Assembly: GCF_003254505.1 (NCBI RefSeq)
Contig: NZ_QFYP01000001.1
Span: 3,332,001 to 3,396,000 of the forward strand
Length of the DNA stretch: 64,000 bases
DNA from: Phenylobacterium hankyongense
GTDB lineage: Bacteria > Pseudomonadota > Alphaproteobacteria > Caulobacterales > Caulobacteraceae
Reading direction: 5' to 3'
Of this stretch, positions 63,532 through 64,000 are shown in pieces; within the stretch, counting starts at the first letter, position 1; each line of letters begins with the position of its first letter. The translations under genes were made by a program, and so were the position numbers. The notes beneath the pieces were generated by a model. That model was not told where the DNA came from. It made no database searches and worked only from the letters and a program-made list of their open reading frames with translations.

Positions 63532-64000
63532 TCAGCCGGCCGCGGCGGTCGCCTTCGGCGCGCGGCGGACCTCGACGACCCGCACGCGGGCGCCGTCCAG
63601 CACCAGGGCGAGCTCGCCCCGCTTGAGCCGCAGCGCGTCCTCGCCGAACGCCTCGCGCCGCCAGCCGGTCAGCGCCGGGGTGGCCGCCTCGTCGTCGTTG
63701 GCGATCAGCTCCAGGTCGGAGACGGTGGCGATCAGCTTGGAGGCCACGCCGGTTTCCTCGGCGCGCGCCTTCAGCAGCACCTTCAGCAGCTCGACCACGG
63801 CTCCGGCGGCCGGCGACGGGGCTTGCCGGTTGCGGTCGATCACCGGCGCGTAGCCCTCGGGATCCTTCAGCGCCTCGCGGATGGCGGCCAGCAGGTCCGG
63901 CCCGAACCGCGAGCCGGAGAAACCCTTGGGCACCGAGCGCAGCCGGTCCAGCGCCTCGGCGTCGGTGGGCGCCTGCGTGGCGACCTCGTCGATGGCCTCG
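63532..64000 (-). CDS. rnd: Ribonuclease D, C-terminal part
   Basis: Partial; the 5' end lies beyond the window. The visible 155 or so residues are the HRDC-type helical C-terminal region of RNase D: VPKGFSGSRFGPDLLAAIREAL, then DRNRQAPSPAAGAVVELLKVLLKARAEETGVASKLIATVSDLELIA and the closing GWRREAFGEDALRLKRGELALVL. The exonuclease domain is not in view. The enzyme trims tRNA 3' ends. Confidence 0.88.
   Translation of the reverse strand, partial: EAIDEVATQAPTDAEALDRLRSVPKGFSGSRFGPDLLAAIREALKDPEGYAPVIDRNRQAPSPAAGAVVELLKVLLKARAEETGVASKLIATVSDLELIANDDEAATPALTGWRREAFGEDALRLKRGELALVLDGARVRVVEVRRAPKATAAAG

Overview
The window is a GC-rich bacterial chromosome segment, almost entirely coding. It suggests an alphaproteobacterium of the Caulobacteraceae, most likely Phenylobacterium-like; this is inferred from gene content and order and was not tested by a database search. 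Supporting signs are the plsX-fabH-ihfA-merR block, the alaC-hom-glpX-recJ block, nrdR-rib-nusB-thiL, hdaA next to ppk-ppx, a MucR/Ros regulator, ALA synthase (HemA, the C4 haem pathway), NDUFS4-type complex I and CBP3-type accessory proteins, and Bpt. I see no plasmid, phage or CRISPR module.

Layout. 1-10.3 kb: CFA synthase tail, a cysteine/sulfur pair (cysK-like, sseA), a GNAT gene without a canonical start codon, a large TonB-dependent receptor, an orphan amino-acid-binding lipoprotein, metC, an SDR and a glycerate-kinase-like protein. 10.2-12.9 kb: three tRNA genes (Arg, Pro, Glu) among small genes (NDUFS4-like, PaaI thioesterase, DUF192, double cold-shock protein). 12.9-18.4 kb: recJ, glpX, hom, alaC. 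18.5-25.2 kb: a small lipoprotein, phaC (PHA synthase), a padR-DUF1700-DUF2807 operon, msrB, argC. 25.2-27.9 kb: rplM-rpsI, ctaA, DUF2842, tRNA-Pro(GGG).

27.86-29.84 kb is the one clearly foreign patch. It is a roughly 1.95-kb AT-richer insertion at the 3' end of tRNA-Pro(GGG), bounded by an exact 32-bp direct repeat that includes the last 13 nt of the tRNA. It carries a single 539-codon gene of unknown function and no recognisable integrase. This is the best candidate here for an undescribed system.

29.8-40.3 kb: merR, ihfA, fabH, plsX, DUF177, a cytochrome bc1 chaperone, bamE, hppA (proton-pumping pyrophosphatase), a retropepsin-like protease and a DEAD-box helicase with a proline/glycine-rich tail. 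40.4-47.8 kb: a type III polyketide synthase with its membrane methyltransferase, then thiL-nusB-ribH-ribE-ribD-nrdR-glyA. The ribD here lacks its deaminase domain, and ribBA is absent from the cluster. A MucR homologue without most of its zinc ligands follows. 47.8-55.7 kb: hemA, valine catabolism (isobutyryl-CoA dehydrogenase, 3-hydroxyisobutyryl-CoA hydrolase, 3-hydroxyisobutyrate dehydrogenase) interrupted by an exported methyltransferase-like gene, hemB, and a decayed Nudix gene. 55.8-64 kb: motB, bpt, hdaA, ppk, ppx, a 2-hydroxyacid dehydrogenase, a hairpin-rich non-coding gap, and the 3' part of rnd.

Most genes are tightly packed, with many 4-bp ATGA overlaps that settle start codons. 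Long open frames opposite phaC, hppA, ppk and the TonB receptor are GC-driven shadows and were left out.
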